From the NCBI RefSeq assembly GCF_020166415.1, contig NZ_JAIQXV010000006.1, positions 1-64,000 of the forward strand: a stretch of DNA of 64,000 nucleotides, in the 5' to 3' direction. The translations under genes were made by a program, and so were the position numbers. The notes under the pieces were generated by a model, which saw only the letters and a list, made by a program, of their open reading frames with translations, was not told the DNA's origin and searched no databases. The first letter of the stretch is position 1. Each line of letters starts with the position of its first letter. Shown piece after piece: positions 48,724-63,015 of this stretch. This DNA comes from Deinococcus multiflagellatus. GTDB lineage: Bacteria; Deinococcota; Deinococci; Deinococcales; Deinococcaceae.

Positions 48724-49734
48724 CTACCGCCCTGCCAGCAACGTGTTCCCCACCGCCCGCCGCAGGCCCTGAATATCGAAGCCGCTGTGGCGGGTGGGGT
48801 GCACGCGGTTGGTGAGCAGCACCCAGGCGAGGCCGTGGCCAGGGTCCACCCACAGCCCGGTGCCGGTAAAGCCGGTGTGGCCCACCGCCTGCGGGCTGCA
48901 CAGGCTTCCGCCGCTCCAGCCGGGGCAGGCGTGCACAAAGGCCAGGGTGCGTTCGGGAACCTGGGGCTGCAGGGCCAGGGCCTGCGCCGCCGGAGAAAGC
49001 CAGCCGCCGCGCAGCAGCCCTTCGGCCTGCCCCAGCACGCCGCTCAGCGTGCCAAACAGCCCCGCGTGCCCGGCCACGCCGCCCAGGGCCGCCGCGTTCT
49101 CGTCGTGGGTTTCGCCGCGCAGCAACCGCTCTCGCCACAGGCACTGCTCGGTGGCCACGGTGCGGGCGGGGTCCGGCGTGAAGGCGAGACCCGGGTCCAG
49201 CGCAAAGGCGCGCAGCGGGTGGCCCCGCAACCGCTCCAGCACGCGGCCCAGCAGCACGTACCCCAGGTCCGAGTACAGCACGGGCCCGGCCTCACCCACC
49301 GGCCAGGGTTCCTGCAGAAAGCGGGCGCGGATGGTCGCCGCGTCGCCCCAGGTGTACAGCTTGGTCCAGGGCCCCAGGCCCGCCGTATGCGTCAGCAGCT
49401 GGCGCAGCGTGCGGGTGCGCAGCGGCGTGTCCTGCATCCAGGCGAGGTCCGGCAGGTGGCGGCCCAGGGGGTCGTCCAGATCCAGCAGCCCCTCTTCGGC
49501 GGCGCGCAGTACCTCGCGGGCGGTCAGCAGCGGCTTGGTCAGGCTGGCGAGGTCCCACCAGCTGTCTTCGGGCAGGGGCTCGGGCCGCGGCTCGCGCTGG
49601 GCCAGCCCCAGCACGGCTGTCTGGCGCTGCCCGGCCCGGTCCACCACGCCCAGCGCCGCGCCCGACGGGCCCCCGGGCGCCTGCACCGCCGCCGCCAGCA
49701 GAGCGTGCGTGCGCGCTGGAATCAGGGGCGCCAT
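48724..49734 (-). CDS. Beta-lactamase-fold serine hydrolase (AmiE/YbbE-like)
   Basis: 336 aa, cytoplasmic by the lack of a signal. Class C-like active-site motifs: SLTK (ASLTKPLLT), YSD (VLYSDLGYVLLG) and HTG (GHTGFTGTG). The Bacillus YbbE/AmiE relative removes stem peptides from MurNAc-peptides and is encoded beside murQ, as here, so N-acetylmuramyl-L-alanine amidase is the most likely activity. This is inferred from context; a generic esterase or DD-peptidase cannot be excluded. The ATG directly follows the murQ stop. Confidence 0.8.
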   Translation of the reverse strand: MAPLIPARTHALLAAAVQAPGGPSGAALGVVDRAGQRQTAVLGLAQREPRPEPLPEDSWWDLASLTKPLLTAREVLRAAEEGLLDLDDPLGRHLPDLAWMQDTPLRTRTLRQLLTHTAGLGPWTKLYTWGDAATIRARFLQEPWPVGEAGPVLYSDLGYVLLGRVLERLRGHPLRAFALDPGLAFTPDPARTVATEQCLWRERLLRGETHDENAAALGGVAGHAGLFGTLSGVLGQAEGLLRGGWLSPAAQALALQPQVPERTLAFVHACPGWSGGSLCSPQAVGHTGFTGTGLWVDPGHGLAWVLLTNRVHPTRHSGFDIQGLRRAVGNTLLAGR

Positions 49735-50648
<914 letters not shown>

Positions 50649-50652
<4 letters not shown>

Positions 50653-51866
50653 GGGGAGGCTCCGGTGGGCGAGGCGGGAATCCATTTGCCGGCGGCCACC
50701 GCGTGGGCCGCGCCGGTGGTGTGCGGCAGCGTGCCCGGCCAGCCCTGCGCGCGGGCGTAGCCCAGGAAGGCGAAGGCCGCCGCTTCACGGGTGGCGTCGG
50801 TGAAGCCGTGTTCGGTCCAGCCCAGCTCGGCGGCGGTGCGCAGGGGCACCGGCAGCTCAGCGCGCAGGGCGGCCATCAGGACCGGGTTGCGCGCGCCGCC
50901 GCCCAGGGCCACCACCTCGTCCAGGCCCCGGGGCAGTACCCAGCGGCGGTAGGCCTGGGCCACTGTGCGCGCGGTGAACGCGGCGGCGGTGGCCGCCAGA
51001 TCGGGCAGGCTCAGGTCAGGTTGGCCCAGGTCGGCGGCCTGCGGCAGCCGCGCCAGGGTCCAGACCTCGCGCCCGGTGGCCTTGGGCGGTGGCATGTCCA
51101 GCTCGGGGTGGGCCAGCCACGCGGCCAGGGTGGGCCCATGCGCCGTGCCCGCGCGGGCCAGCGCGCCGCCCTCGTCGTGCGTAAGCCCGGCCCGGCCCGC
51201 CACCTCGTCCAGCAGGCAGTTGGCCGGCCCGGTGTCAAAGGCCAGCACCCCCGCCGGGTCCACCCCGGGCAGGTACGTGAGGTTGCTGATGCCGCCCAGG
51301 TTGTGCAGCGCCCGGCGCACCCCACTCTGGGCAAACAGCGCCCAGTCGGCCAGGGGCACCAGCGGCGCCCCCACGCCCCCGGCGGCCAGATCGGCGGGGC
51401 GGAAATCGGCCACCACGGGCCGGCCGGTGCGGGCGGCAATCACTGCCGCTTCGCCCAGTTGCAGGGTGGCGGGCCGCGCCCAGCCACGAGCGGGATCGGG
51501 CCGGGGGTGGTGCTGCACCGTCTGGCCGTGGCTGGCAATCAGGTCGGCGTCCGGGGCCAGCGGGGCAGCGGCCTGGGCCAGGGCCTCGCCCAGCGCCCAG
51601 TGCAGCTGGGTCAGCTCGGCGGGGGTGCCCTCGTTGCGCGCGGCGCGCAGCACGGCGGCACGCAGGTCGGGCGGGTAGGGCGTGAAGGTGTGGGCCAGCA
51701 CCCGGCCACGCGGCACTGGGCCTGTTAGTGGCGGCCGTCCACGCCATGCTGCCGCCCCGCCCGCCCCCAGCGCGGGCCAGCCGGGCAGTTCCAGGAGCGC
51801 CGCGTCAATGCCGTCGGCGCTGGTGCCGCTCATTAAACCCAGGACGCGGGCGGGGCGGGTGGTCAT
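50649..51866 (-). CDS. anmK: Anhydro-N-acetylmuramic acid kinase
   Basis: 405 aa. It phosphorylates and hydrolyses 1,6-anhydroMurNAc to MurNAc 6-phosphate, the MurQ substrate. Motifs: [42 protein letters not shown] and [11 protein letters not shown]. First structural gene after the GntR regulator (58 bp gap). Confidence 0.96.
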
Positions 51867-51924
51867 GCCGTGCCCCTGGACCCGGGCAAGGGCCCAGCGC
51901 CCGTTTGCTGCACCAGGAGCCTAC

Positions 51925-52686
51925 TCATGCCCCGCCCTGCAACTCCATCACGAAGTCGTAGCGGTCCCCCCGGTAATGGGCGCGGGCGTACTCGATGGGC
52001 CGCCCGCCCGCGAGCCACGACACCCGGTCGGTGGCGAGCAGCGCGGCGCCCACCGGCACCCCCAGCAGCGGCGCCAGGGTCAGGTCGGCGTTCAAGGCCC
52101 GCAGGTGGCGAATGGCGCGCGCCGGGCTCAGCGCCCGCGCCGAGAGCAGCGCGTACAGGCTGGCGTCCTGCACCTCTTCGGGGCGCAGCTCGCCCACCAG
52201 GGCGGCCGGCAGGGTGGAGTCTTCAATCGCCAGGGGCTCGCCGTCGGCGGTGCGCAGCCGGCGCAGGCGGTAAACCAGTTCGCCCGGCGACAGGGCGAGG
52301 CTCATGGCTTCCTGGGCGCTGGGCCGCGTGCGCTCGAAGCCCAGCACCCGCGCCCCGGGCACCTGCCCACGCGAGCGCACGTCCTCGGAAAAGGAAGACA
52401 GCAGCCCCAGGGTGCGGCTGGGGAGCTCGCCCGGCCGGGGCGGCGGCGTGACAAAGGTGCCGCTGCCGTGGCGCCGGGTCAGCAGGCCCTGCTGCGAGAG
52501 CAGCGCCAGGGCCTGACGGACCGTGACCCGCGACACCCCCAGCGCAGCGGCCAGTTCCCGTTCGGCAGGCAGGGCGCTGCCGGCGCGCAGCTGCCCGCTT
52601 TCGATGCGCTGCGCGAGCCCCTGCGCCACCTGGACATACACCGGGGTGGCGCTCGCCGAATCCAGGGACAGAGAAGACAGGAGCAT
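51925..52686 (-). CDS. GntR/UTRA-family regulator of the recycling locus
   Basis: 253 aa from ATG 52686, with TACGGT (52700-52695) 8 nt before it as a leaderless -10 box. The N-terminal winged helix ([33 protein letters not shown]) is followed by a UTRA ligand domain ([20 protein letters not shown]). UTRA regulators of this type (NagR/YvoA, DasR) bind phosphorylated amino sugars. It lies at the divergence point of the murein-recycling genes and the ABC importer and probably represses both. Confidence 0.88.
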   Translation of the reverse strand: MLLSSLSLDSASATPVYVQVAQGLAQRIESGQLRAGSALPAERELAAALGVSRVTVRQALALLSQQGLLTRRHGSGTFVTPPPRPGELPSRTLGLLSSFSEDVRSRGQVPGARVLGFERTRPSAQEAMSLALSPGELVYRLRRLRTADGEPLAIEDSTLPAALVGELRPEEVQDASLYALLSARALSPARAIRHLRALNADLTLAPLLGVPVGAALLATDRVSWLAGGRPIEYARAHYRGDRYDFVMELQGGA

Positions 52687-52694
52687 CGCCCCAG

Positions 52695-52757
52695 ACCGTA
52701 CCACTCCTGAACCACTTTGCCCAGAGGTTGCAAGTGGCCTGCGATTGGTCTTAGGCT
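52695..52757. promoter_or_regulatory. Divergent promoters of the recycling and importer operons
   Basis: Plus strand: TTGCAA (52728-52733), an 18-bp gap, TAGGCT (52752-52757). Minus strand: TACGGT (52700-52695). The half-site TGGTAC occurs on the minus strand beside the minus -10 box and TGGTCT on the plus strand inside the plus spacer. These recall the TGGT-based operators of NagR-type GntR proteins. Confidence 0.5.
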
Positions 52758-52837
52758 GGGGTGTCTGACAAGTTGGTGGGCGGCGGGCCCTGGCCGCCGC
52801 TGGCCCTGCTGCCGTTCAAGTGCTTCGGAGGTTTGCC

Positions 52838-54601
<1,764 letters not shown>

Positions 54602-54736
54602 AGGTTGTAGGGGGTGGGCTGTGGGTTGTGGGCTGAAGTGGCCCACCACCGCGCCGCCCCCCCTTCCGTATTGACCCCACAAGGAGTTGCCTTTGCTTTT
54701 TCCCACACCCCACGACCCACATCCGACATCCCCGCC
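54602..54736. other. Gap with G-rich and C-rich simple repeats
   Basis: GTGGGCTGTGGGTTGTGGGC near 54613-54632 and its imperfect complement CCCACACCCCACGACCCACA near 54702-54721 flank a short spacer and could pair in the mRNA between the binding-protein and permease genes. This may lower permease expression. Confidence 0.45.
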
Positions 54737-55708
54737 GTGCTGACCTACGCCCTGCGCCGCCTGCTGGGCATGGTGCCCACGCTGCTGCTGATCAGCGTGG
54801 TGTGCTTTGCGGTGATTCAGCTGCAGCCCGGCAGTTTTCTGGACCAGTTCCGCGAAGACCCGCGCGTGACGCCCGAATCGCTGCAGGCCATGACGCGCCA
54901 GCTGGGCCTGGACCAGCCGCTGTGGGCGCAGTACCTGAACTGGGTGCGCGGCATTGTCACCGAGGGCGATTTCGGCTATTCGTTTGCCAACGGGCGCCCG
55001 GTGGGCAGCCTGATCTGGGAACGGCTGGGCTGGACCGTCTTTCTGGCGGTGCTCACGCTGCTGGTGTCGTGGGTGATTGCCGTGCCGCTGGGGATCTACA
55101 CCGCCATTCACCACCACCGCAAGCGGGCCACGGTGCTGAATTTCCTGGGCTACATCAGCCTCGCCACGCCGGATTTTCTGGTGGCGCTGCTCCTGATCGC
55201 GCTGGTGCTGAACCTGGGCGGTACGAACGTGGGCGGCCTGTTCAGCCCGCAGTACATTGACGCGCCCTGGAGCGGGGCCAAGGTGCTGGACCTGCTGTCG
55301 CACCTGTGGATTCCCATGATCGCCATTGGCCTGGAGGGCGTGGCGGGCCTGATGCGGCAGATGCGCGCCTCCCTGCTGGACGTGCTGCACCAGGACTACG
55401 TGCGCACCGCCCACGCCAAGGGGCTGGCCGCGCGGCGGGTGCTGTGGGGACACGCGGCCAGAAACGCGGTCAATCCGCTCATCAGCCTTGCGGGCCTGAG
55501 TCTGCCAGGGCTGATTTCGGGCACCATCATCGCCAGCATCGTGCTGAACCTGCCCACCATCGGCCCCTTTCTGTACGACGCCCTGCTGAACAAGGACCAG
55601 TTCGTGGCCATGACCCTGCTGATGTTCAGCGCCCTGCTGCTGCTGCTGGGTAACCTGCTGGCCGATCTGGCCCTGGCCTGGGCCGACCCCCGCGTGAGGT
55701 TCGACTGA
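54737..55708 (+). CDS. Peptide ABC transporter permease (DppB-like)
   Basis: 323 aa from a GTG just before the first membrane helix (LTYALRRLLGMVPTLLLISV). Typical DppB/OppB features are IQLQPGSFLDQFREDPRV, LGLDQPLWAQYLNW and the EAA loop TAHAKGLAARRVLWGHAARN. It overlaps the next gene by one base (TGATG). Confidence 0.92.
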   Translation: MLTYALRRLLGMVPTLLLISVVCFAVIQLQPGSFLDQFREDPRVTPESLQAMTRQLGLDQPLWAQYLNWVRGIVTEGDFGYSFANGRPVGSLIWERLGWTVFLAVLTLLVSWVIAVPLGIYTAIHHHRKRATVLNFLGYISLATPDFLVALLLIALVLNLGGTNVGGLFSPQYIDAPWSGAKVLDLLSHLWIPMIAIGLEGVAGLMRQMRASLLDVLHQDYVRTAHAKGLAARRVLWGHAARNAVNPLISLAGLSLPGLISGTIIASIVLNLPTIGPFLYDALLNKDQFVAMTLLMFSALLLLLGNLLADLALAWADPRVRFD

Positions 55709-56823
55709 TGACAGCGGTCCCTGTCACGGCCACGGGCGCCCAACGCCAGAGCCCCCTGGCGCTGGCCCTGCGCCGCTTTCGCCGCAACCGCGCCGGGGTC
55801 CTCAGTGCCTGGGTGCTGGGGGCGCTGTATCTGGTGGCGCTGCTGGCCGGCTTTCTGGCGCCGTATTCCATCACCGCGCAGCACGAAGAAGCGCCGTACC
55901 AGCGGCCCCAGGCGGTGCATGTGGTCCACAACGGCCAGCTCATGCGCCCCTTTGTGTACGGCTTCAAAAAGGTCCGCGATCCCGTCACCTTCGCCAGCAC
56001 CTTCAGCGAGGACCGCAGCCGCCCGCTGCCCATCCTGTTCTTCGTGCGTGGAGAGGACCCGGCAGAATTCGGCTACACCTTCCTGGGCGTGTTTCGCAGC
56101 CTGTGGCACCTGTTCGGGGTGCAGGGCGGCACCATTTTCCTGCTGGGCACCGACAAATTCGGCCGCGACCTGCTGTCGCGCATGCTGGTGGGCTCGCAGG
56201 TGTCGCTGACCGTGGGGCTGGTGGGCATTCTGATCTCGTTCGCCATTGGGATCGTGCTGGGCGGCGTCAGCGGGTACTTTGGCGGCTGGGTGGACAACGT
56301 GATTCAGCGGCTGGTGGAGGTGCTGCTCTCATTTCCCCGCCTGCCCATCCTGCTGGCCCTCTCCACCGTCATTCCCGCCAAGTGGCCGTCCACCTGGGTG
56401 TACCTGGGCATTGTGGCGGTGCTGGCCCTGATCGGCTGGGCGGGGCTGGCGCGGGTGGTGCGCGGGCAGGTGATGGGCGCGCGCGGCGTGGACTACGTGC
56501 AGGCGGCCCGCGCCCTGGGCGGCAGCGACCTGCGGGTGATCCTGCGGCACATCATGCCGAACCTGTCGTCTTTTCTGATCGTGACGGCCACCCTGGCCCT
56601 GCCCGGCTACATCCTGGGCGAGAGCGCCCTGAGCTTTCTGGGCCTGGGCATCAAGGAGCCCATGACCAGCTGGGGCCTGCTGCTCAAGGACGCGCAGAAT
56701 TTCGAGACGCTGAACCTTTACCCGTGGCTGCTGCTGCCCGGGGCGCTGATCGTGGTGTCGGTGCTGGCCTTCAATTTCCTGGGCGACGCCCTGCGCGACG
56801 CGGCCGATACGCAGAGCCGGTAG
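55708..56823 (+). CDS. Peptide ABC transporter permease (DppC-like)
   Basis: 371 aa. An N-terminal TM is followed by an insertion of about 75 residues (HEEAPYQRPQAVHVVHNGQL to RGEDPAEFGY) before LGTDKFGRDLLSRMLVGSQV. EAA loop: QAARALGGSDLRVILRHIMP. No ATPase gene follows; the importer must borrow OppD/F-type subunits encoded elsewhere. Confidence 0.92.
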   Translation: MTAVPVTATGAQRQSPLALALRRFRRNRAGVLSAWVLGALYLVALLAGFLAPYSITAQHEEAPYQRPQAVHVVHNGQLMRPFVYGFKKVRDPVTFASTFSEDRSRPLPILFFVRGEDPAEFGYTFLGVFRSLWHLFGVQGGTIFLLGTDKFGRDLLSRMLVGSQVSLTVGLVGILISFAIGIVLGGVSGYFGGWVDNVIQRLVEVLLSFPRLPILLALSTVIPAKWPSTWVYLGIVAVLALIGWAGLARVVRGQVMGARGVDYVQAARALGGSDLRVILRHIMPNLSSFLIVTATLALPGYILGESALSFLGLGIKEPMTSWGLLLKDAQNFETLNLYPWLLLPGALIVVSVLAFNFLGDALRDAADTQSR

Positions 56824-56851
56824 GGGAGAGGGGCACAAGGGTCCAGGGGCC

Positions 56852-56877
56852 GGCTGATGGAGTTGCTCCAATCAGCC
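56852..56877. terminator. Bidirectional terminator between the importer operon and parB
   Basis: GGCTGATGGAG pairs with CTCC-A-ATCAGCC (one bulged A) around TTG, placed between two convergent genes. Confidence 0.65.
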
Positions 56878-56896
56878 AGCCCCCAAGACCTATGGA

Positions 56897-57772
56897 CTAC
56901 TCCTGGGCCAACAGTTCCTGCAGCTGGTGCAGCAGTTTCTGCACCTTGGCGCGGCGCCGGTCGTCCAGCCGGGCCAGGGCACGGCGGTCACGGAGTTGTC
57001 GGGCCACCGCCTGCGAGAGGTCCGGCGCCGCCTGCGGGCTCTGGCCGCGCACCCGGTCGCGCAACTGGGCCACGGTGGCGCCCGCCAGTGCCTCTTGAAT
57101 CAGCTCTGGCCGCTCGTTCACTTCAGCGCGGCCGATTACCAGCGCCTTGCGGTAGTCCAGACCCGCCCGCACGGCGGCCTGCACGTCCTCCGGCAGGTTC
57201 AGCAGTGCCGCCCGGTTGCGAATAAAACTGCGCCAGGATTCGCGGCCCAGGGCGCTGAAGGCCGTGTCCAGGGCAGAAACCAGCTCTGGTTCGGCGTCCG
57301 GGGCACGGTCCAGGGCGAACATGCGGGCCACGGCGGCGTCCTCGGGCACGCCCAGGGTCACAGCGGCCACCTGCAGTTTCGCGCGCACCTCTTCCATCAC
57401 GTTCAGGTCCTCGCGCTGCAGGTTTTCCACCGCCGCTGCCAGCCGGGCTTCGCGGTCATCCAGCGTGCGAATCAGCACCGGCACCTCGCCCAGGCCGGCC
57501 TGCTGCGCCGCCCGCCAGCGGCGTTCCCCCGCCACAATTTCGTAGCCGCTGCCCACCGGGCGCACCAGCAGCGGCTGCAGCACCCCCTGTTCCTGAATGC
57601 TGGCGGTCAGGTCGGCCAGACTCTGTTCGCTGAAGTGCAGCCGGGGCTGGAAGGTCCCGGGGCGCAGTTGCCCCACCGCCAGCGTGGTGGCCGCCGGCTG
57701 GGCCAGGGCGTCTACCCCCGCCACCAGCCCACTAAGACGCGCGCCGATGACCGGCCGGGCTTTGCGGGTCAT
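56897..57772 (-). CDS. parB: ParB partition protein
   Basis: 291 aa. The N-terminal CTPase/ParB domain has [20 protein letters not shown], the arginine patch GERRWRAA and [16 protein letters not shown]. The central region should carry the parS-binding HTH, and a basic C-terminus ([17 protein letters not shown]) dimerises. It overlaps parA by ATGA. No parS-like palindrome was identified by eye. Confidence 0.93.
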   Translation of the reverse strand: MTRKARPVIGARLSGLVAGVDALAQPAATTLAVGQLRPGTFQPRLHFSEQSLADLTASIQEQGVLQPLLVRPVGSGYEIVAGERRWRAAQQAGLGEVPVLIRTLDDREARLAAAVENLQREDLNVMEEVRAKLQVAAVTLGVPEDAAVARMFALDRAPDAEPELVSALDTAFSALGRESWRSFIRNRAALLNLPEDVQAAVRAGLDYRKALVIGRAEVNERPELIQEALAGATVAQLRDRVRGQSPQAAPDLSQAVARQLRDRRALARLDDRRRAKVQKLLHQLQELLAQE

Positions 57773-58545
57773 ACTGGTGCCCCTTCAATCTCCACGTTCA
57801 AGCCCGTGGCCCGGGCAATTTCGGCCGTTACCCGCAGCACGTCGCGGTGGACCGGGCTGCCCGGCGCATACACGCCCACTGGCTGGCCGGCGCTGGCGCT
57901 GTCATTCCAGACGGCCCCCCGGTCGGCAATGGGGCTGGCCAATGGACTCAGCAACTCCTTCAGGGCGGCGTAGGCCTCGCGGTCGTGCGAGCGCCGCGCG
58001 TCGTATAGGGTGGGCACGTACAGCGCCACAGTCAGATCGGGCCGCAGCTTGCGGTAGGTGGCCATCGCCTCGCCCAGACCAGCCAGGGCATTCATGCCTT
58101 TCTGGCGGGTGGGCACCGGCACAATCAGGTGATCCGCCGCCAGCGCGCCCAGAATGGACAGCTGCCCCAGACTGGGGGGGCTGTCAATGAGCACCACGTC
58201 GTAGCGGTCCTTCCACTCGGCCAGGGCCTGCCGCAGGTGCAGGTGGGCGCCCACCACGCCCAGCATCTGCCCTTCGGCCAGGGCCAGCGATACATCACTG
58301 GGCAGCACGTCCAGGTCATGAACGCGAATGGGCGTGGGCAGCCCGTCGCCCCGCGTGGCAGTGTTGAACACCGTCTGATCGCGCGTTACCCCGCTGACGC
58401 CCAGCCAGTCGGTCAGGTTGGCCTGCGGGTCCAGGTCAATCAGGAGCACCCGCTGCCCGGCCGCCGCCAGCGTGTGGCCCACATCGCGGGTCAGGCTGGA
58501 TTTCATAACCCCGCCGGCATGATTGAAAAGCGTCAGTGTGCGCAT
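57769..58545 (-). CDS. parA: ParA partition ATPase
   Basis: 258 aa from ATG 58545, with TAGGCT 8 nt upstream as a leaderless -10 box. The Walker A region reads [12 protein letters not shown], so the usual signature lysine before GG is Ala. Walker A' is [17 protein letters not shown] and Walker [12 protein letters not shown]. It drives replicon segregation with ParB. An isolated iteron (58629-58646) lies 83 bp upstream of its start, so the initiator may also control parAB. Confidence 0.93.
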   Translation of the reverse strand: MRTLTLFNHAGGVMKSSLTRDVGHTLAAAGQRVLLIDLDPQANLTDWLGVSGVTRDQTVFNTATRGDGLPTPIRVHDLDVLPSDVSLALAEGQMLGVVGAHLHLRQALAEWKDRYDVVLIDSPPSLGQLSILGALAADHLIVPVPTRQKGMNALAGLGEAMATYRKLRPDLTVALYVPTLYDARRSHDREAYAALKELLSPLASPIADRGAVWNDSASAGQPVGVYAPGSPVHRDVLRVTAEIARATGLNVEIEGAPV

Positions 58546-58628
58546 TGAGCCCCAGCCTAGCGCGTTTTCTGGATTTTCGCTGCCTCTAGAGGTGGGGTGC
58601 TCGTCACATGACGAGCAGACTGGAGAGG

Positions 58629-59157
<529 letters not shown>

Positions 59158-59200
59158 TACCCCGAAAACGCCGTCCTGGCGCGGGGGCGACCCGGCCGCT

Positions 59201-59260
59201 TGTTGTTGTCAACATATATCTTTTAAACAGATAAAAAGATCTAAAAGAAAAACAACAACA
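59201..59260 (+). promoter_or_regulatory. Inverted repeat and AT-rich leader before the initiator gene
   Basis: TGTTGTTGT (59201-59209) and ACAACAACA (59252-59260) are perfect inverted arms around 42 AT-rich bases, directly before the GGGGGGG ribosome-site region and GTG of rep. It may be the rep promoter/operator or an mRNA hairpin that controls initiator synthesis. Confidence 0.55.
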
Positions 59261-59269
59261 GGGGGGGCA

Positions 59270-60670
<1,401 letters not shown>

Positions 60671-60695
60671 GGTACCCCACCGCAGCAAAACAACC

Positions 60696-60725
60696 CAGCC
60701 CACTCCGGTCAAAGGGAGTGGGCTG
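60696..60725. terminator. Bidirectional terminator between rep and the aldo/keto reductase gene
   Basis: CAGCCCACTCC and GGAGTGGGCTG form a perfect 11-bp stem with an 8-nt loop between convergent genes. Confidence 0.8.
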
Positions 60726-60744
60726 CATGCTGTGGAACAGCGTT

Positions 60745-61743
<999 letters not shown>

Positions 61744-61788
61744 GGGGGGCCTCCTTGGGGGCGGGGTGGGGCAAAAAGGGGGTGAGGG

Positions 61789-62205
61789 TCAGGACGTCAC
61801 GGGCTCGGCCAGCGGGGCGGAGGTAGGGGCCACCTCCGGGTGCAGGCGGTCATACAGCGCGATCTTCTCGCGGATGGCCTGCAGGTCGCCCTGCATGGCT
61901 TCCAGCCGCGCGGCGACCGCCTGTTCGTGGGCCACCAGCAGCGCCCGGCGCGCGGGCACGCCGGCCTCGCCCAGCTGGATCAGGCGGCTGAATTCGCGCA
62001 GGCCGGCCATGCCCATGCCGGTGCGGCGCAGGCGAATGAGCATGCGTAGCAGGCCCAGTTCTGCGCTGGTGTACTGGCGTTCGCCCCCACCGCCGCGCGG
62101 CACGGCCAGTAGCCCTTCGCGGTCGTAGTAGCGCAGGGTGTGGGCACTGACGCCGAGGTGCGCGGCGGCGTCCTGAATGCTGAGGGGCAGCGGGGGCTGG
62201 GCCAT
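61789..62205 (-). CDS. MerR-family transcriptional regulator
   Basis: 138 aa. MerR DNA-binding domain (SIQDAAAHLGVSAHTLRYYD, REGLLAVPRGGGGERQYTSA) plus a dimerisation helix (ARRALLVAHEQAVAARLEAM). No cysteine metal site is present, so it is more likely a stress or small-molecule sensor of the type found with aldo/keto reductases. Its promoter has the classic distorted MerR geometry. Confidence 0.92.
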   Translation of the reverse strand: MAQPPLPLSIQDAAAHLGVSAHTLRYYDREGLLAVPRGGGGERQYTSAELGLLRMLIRLRRTGMGMAGLREFSRLIQLGEAGVPARRALLVAHEQAVAARLEAMQGDLQAIREKIALYDRLHPEVAPTSAPLAEPVTS

Positions 62206-62211
62206 GGGGGC

Positions 62212-62242
62212 ACCGTACGCCTTCGAGTGCGCTCGAAGTCAA
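62212..62242 (-). promoter_or_regulatory. MerR-type promoter with operator in a 19-bp spacer
   Basis: Minus strand: TTGACT (62242-62237), a 19-bp gap, TACGGT (62217-62212). The perfect palindrome CTTCGAGTGCGCTCGAAG (62221-62238) fills the gap. Long spacers twisted by the regulator are the hallmark of MerR control. The -10 box is 6 nt before the merR start, so the transcript is nearly leaderless. Confidence 0.85.
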
Positions 62243-62253
62243 GCGGGGCCAGG

Positions 62254-62717
62254 TCAAGACGCTTTGAGGTCACCCCTTGAGCTGGGCAGCCGCGCCTCGA
62301 CCAGCAGGGTGGCCACCACCAGCGCCACGCAGGCGGCCAGCTGCACCAGACCCCCGGCCGCGTGGCCCAGGGGAAGGGTCAGCAGCGCCAGACCTGCCGC
62401 CCCCAGCCGCACGCCCCGGGGCCCCAGCTGCAGCAGGTGGCGGTACAGGGTGTCGCCCAGCAGGTACAGGGCCAGCCCCAGCGCCAGGTGCCAGGCGTCC
62501 CGGCCCGCGCCGTGGGCCAGACGTAGCCACTGTAAATCCACCAGATGGGCAGGAAGACCAGCGCCGCCTTGATCTCATCGGCCGGCCCGCGCGCCGAGGC
62601 CACCAGCGACGTGAGCTGGGTCACGGTGAACACGAACACCAGGTCCAGAAACAGTTCCAGCGTGCTGACCCGCTCGACCGTAGGCGACGACTGGGGGAGG
62701 GGCTCAGCAGAGGGCAT
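62254..62717 (-). pseudogene. Decayed ltrA (low temperature requirement A) gene
   Basis: The first part (from ATG 62717) reads VERVSTLELFLDLVFVFTVT and on to WWIYSGYVW, the N-terminus of LtrA membrane proteins. The frame then shifts near 62530 and the other frame continues with AWHLALGLALYLLGDTLYRH and hydrophobic segments resembling the family's C-terminal end. About 150 residues remain where some 350-400 are normal, so an internal deletion plus frameshift removed the middle. Confidence 0.7.
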
Positions 62718-62859
62718 GCCCCATCATGCCCGGAGCGGGTCACGCGGTGGGCGCGTCATCTGGCTTCCCGCTGGACCACCAACGCCGTGTCCGCCGGAAC
62801 GGGGCACGCCGGCCCCCGCTAGAATCGTGGGCATCAACGCGTCCACCGGAGTCCTGATC

Positions 62860-63015
62860 ATGCCCTGCCTTCCTCTGCTGTTGCCTGCCCTGGCCCCCCT
62901 GCGGCGTGCCCCCAGCCCTGCTTCCCCGAGCGGGACAGACCGCCTTTGCTGGCCGGTACCTCCCACCCTGGCTGGCATCGCCCAGGCCGCTCATCTGCAC
63001 GGCGGCGCCCGGTGA
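62860..63015 (+). CDS. Possible small ORF coupled to cobB (51 aa)
   Basis: An ATG lies 8 nt after GGAG, and the stop overlaps the cobB GTG (GTGA). The product is Leu/Pro/Ala-rich ([20 protein letters not shown]) without recognised family. It may be a leader peptide that couples translation, or chance. Confidence 0.3.
   Translation: MPCLPLLLPALAPLRRAPSPASPSGTDRLCWPVPPTLAGIAQAAHLHGGAR

Noticed and set aside
62718..63011. Cobalamin riboswitch upstream of cobB
   Set aside because: No B12-box-like core and no room with the flanking elements; only a possible small ORF was seen.
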